Positions 62,919-64,000 of a stretch of 64,000 nucleotides of DNA are shown in pieces. The notes under the pieces were generated by a model. It saw only the letters and a list, made by a program, of their open reading frames with translations. It did not search any database and was not told where the DNA came from. A program made the translations under genes and the position numbers. Position 1 is the stretch's first letter. Each line of letters begins with the position of its first letter. The DNA lies in the NCBI GenBank assembly GCA_964479435.1, contig CAYZME010000001.1, positions 1-64,000 on the forward strand, given 5' to 3'. The DNA comes from JAAYKS01 sp964479435 (GTDB taxonomy: Bacteria > Bacillota > Clostridia > Saccharofermentanales > UBA5734).

Positions 62919-64000
62919 TTATGTATTGCTGAACCCCTCGATCGCGTCGCCCGCCTTTTCCTCACGGTCGCGGTGCAGGCTGATGGCCGGCAAGGCCAGG
63001 ATCACCCCCAGCTCACGCGCCTGCTGCAGGATGGCGAGATTGATTCTTTGCCGTACGCGTAACATCTCCTGGTACTCTTTGTGGGTTTGGTAGGCGACAA
63101 AAACATCCAGCGAGGAGGCCGAGAAACGCTCGAACGCGACCATCCCGCTGCCCGGGCGCACCTCAGGGTCTGTCCGTAACAATTCCCGGATTTGCGCGAC
63201 CAGGGCGTCGATCTGTTCCGGCGAGGTGTGGTAAGCCAGGCCGACATGAAACGAAACACGGCGCGCGGCGCGCGAAGCGCCATTGGCGATGATGCCGGCG
63301 GCTAACCGGCTGTTGGGTACCGAAAGCAGCGATTGATCGAGAATGCGGATTTTTGTGCTGCGCAAACCGACCGCGACCACCGTGCCGGCATATTGTTCGA
63401 ATTCGATCCAATCGCCGATCTCGAAGGGCTTATCGACCATGATCGCGATGCTGCCGAACAGATTGGCGGCCGTATCCTGCGCCGCCAGCGCCAGCGCCAA
63501 ACCGCCGATCCCCAGGCCGGCCAGCATGCCGGTGATGTCTGACACCCAACGCGACAGGATCGCGAAAATGCCAAAGACGATGACCACCGCTTTGCACGCC
63601 ACCGTGATGTAATTGGCCGCGTTGGCGTCAATTTTTCCCGTTGCCGGACGCGAAGTGTCCAGCAGTAGACCGGCCACCAGACCGGCCGACGCGTATAAGA
63701 CCCAGAACGCGGCCAGTAAAAACAGGGTGGAAAAAACATTGCTGACAACACCAAAACAGGAGGGCGTAAGCGCCAAGAGCGGCAGGACGCCCCGGATGGT
63801 CCCGGTGAGAAAAAACCACGACAACGGGCGCAAAAGCGCCGTGCGGACGAGGGCAAAACGCGCGGGATCGCGTGTGCGCAGACGCGCGAGGGCAAGCCGT
63901 ATCGCCGCCCGGGCCCAAAGCGTGCGCGTCAGAAAGACAACCACCACGATCCCCAACGCGATCAAACGCCACAAAAGAGCGGGCCATTCAAACCATTCTG
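62919..64000 (-). CDS. MscS-family mechanosensitive channel (5' end outside window)
   Basis: The frame is open to the right edge (EWFEWPALLW precedes the TTG at 63974), so the true start lies beyond 64000. Membrane helices occupy the first ~190 residues; the pore helix GMLAGLGIGGLALALAAQDTAANLFGS and the beta-domain KPFEIGDWIEFEQYAGTVVAVGLRSTKIR are typical MscS, followed by the C-terminal cage region. It releases solutes on hypo-osmotic shock. Confidence 0.92.
   Translation of the reverse strand, partial: EWFEWPALLWRLIALGIVVVVFLTRTLWARAAIRLALARLRTRDPARFALVRTALLRPLSWFFLTGTIRGVLPLLALTPSCFGVVSNVFSTLFLLAAFWVLYASAGLVAGLLLDTSRPATGKIDANAANYITVACKAVVIVFGIFAILSRWVSDITGMLAGLGIGGLALALAAQDTAANLFGSIAIMVDKPFEIGDWIEFEQYAGTVVAVGLRSTKIRILDQSLLSVPNSRLAAGIIANGASRAARRVSFHVGLAYHTSPEQIDALVAQIRELLRTDPEVRPGSGMVAFERFSASSLDVFVAYQTHKEYQEMLRVRQRINLAILQQARELGVILALPAISLHRDREEKAGDAIEGFSNT

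Overview
The window looks like one scaffold of a draft or metagenome-assembled genome: it has two runs of N (1386-1395 and 24496-24530). The organism is most likely a GC-rich, anaerobic member of the Bacillota (Firmicutes). Reasons: strong AGGAGG-type ribosome binding sites before most genes; Bacillota-typical genes (floA/nfeD, DUF503, DUF815, DUF454, an aadK-type adenylyltransferase, a TspO-like tryptophan-rich membrane protein); and an anaerobe's equipment (hybrid cluster protein, desulfoferrodoxin, NrdD/NrdG, small 4Fe-4S ferredoxin, ferredoxin-tailed aldo/keto reductase, membrane pyrophosphatase, methyltetrahydrofolate methyltransferase). I saw no rRNA, tRNA, CRISPR array, prophage or insertion sequence. 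No intergenic stretch exceeds 300 bases. High GC produces many long antisense open frames, which I treat as shadows.

Layout. 1-3056: branched-chain amino acid genes ilvN (end), ilvC, ilvD, then a shared terminator. 3168-5356: SMP-30-like lactonase and an NAD-dependent epimerase. 5509-9349: stress block with a cupin-hcp operon behind a CRP/FNR-type site, desulfoferrodoxin, a Cys-rich peroxiredoxin, a NifX-like protein and an Mrp/NBP35 ATPase (to 10164). 10250-14033: a PD-(D/E)XK-like nuclease fused to a winged helix, an AIM24 protein and H+-pyrophosphatase. 14163-20479: two tight reverse-strand operons (GNAT-cca-FMN reductase; GNAT-mutY-dcd-PHP phosphatase-methyltransferase). 20691-29254: xylA, citrate synthase, an aadK-like gene, a flavoprotein plus GT-C-like membrane pair, a hydrolase and a TspO-like protein.

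29388-35754: msrAB, a LacI-like sensor without a DNA-binding domain, mannonate dehydratase, and a baeRF (release-factor-like) gene paired with a flavin disulfide reductase. 35856-41265: enolase, folD, zwf, nrdG. 41274-46782: nrdD behind a textbook NrdR box pair, DUF815 ATPase, ferredoxin, pcm, GNAT, DUF454. 46800-51731: sulfatase, AlkA-like glycosylase, PHP protein, nfeD-floA and a small partner. 51850-52404: an AT-rich, probably acquired acetyltransferase. 52520-64000: aldo/keto reductase, ABC-F protein, degenerate lyxose isomerase-like cupin, DUF503, acetylesterase, nitroreductase, Nif3, acyl-CoA ligase, an orphan Xre regulator, a membrane protein, a GHL6-type protein and a truncated MscS channel.

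The genes suggest an anaerobic sugar fermenter (xylA, zwf, enolase, uronate and sulfated or acetylated glycan genes) with layered oxygen and nitrosative defence. I find no single obvious large new system. The most interesting candidates are the AIM24 plus PD-(D/E)XK-wHTH pair, the baeRF plus disulfide reductase pair, and the HTH-less LacI-like sensor with its twin palindromes.
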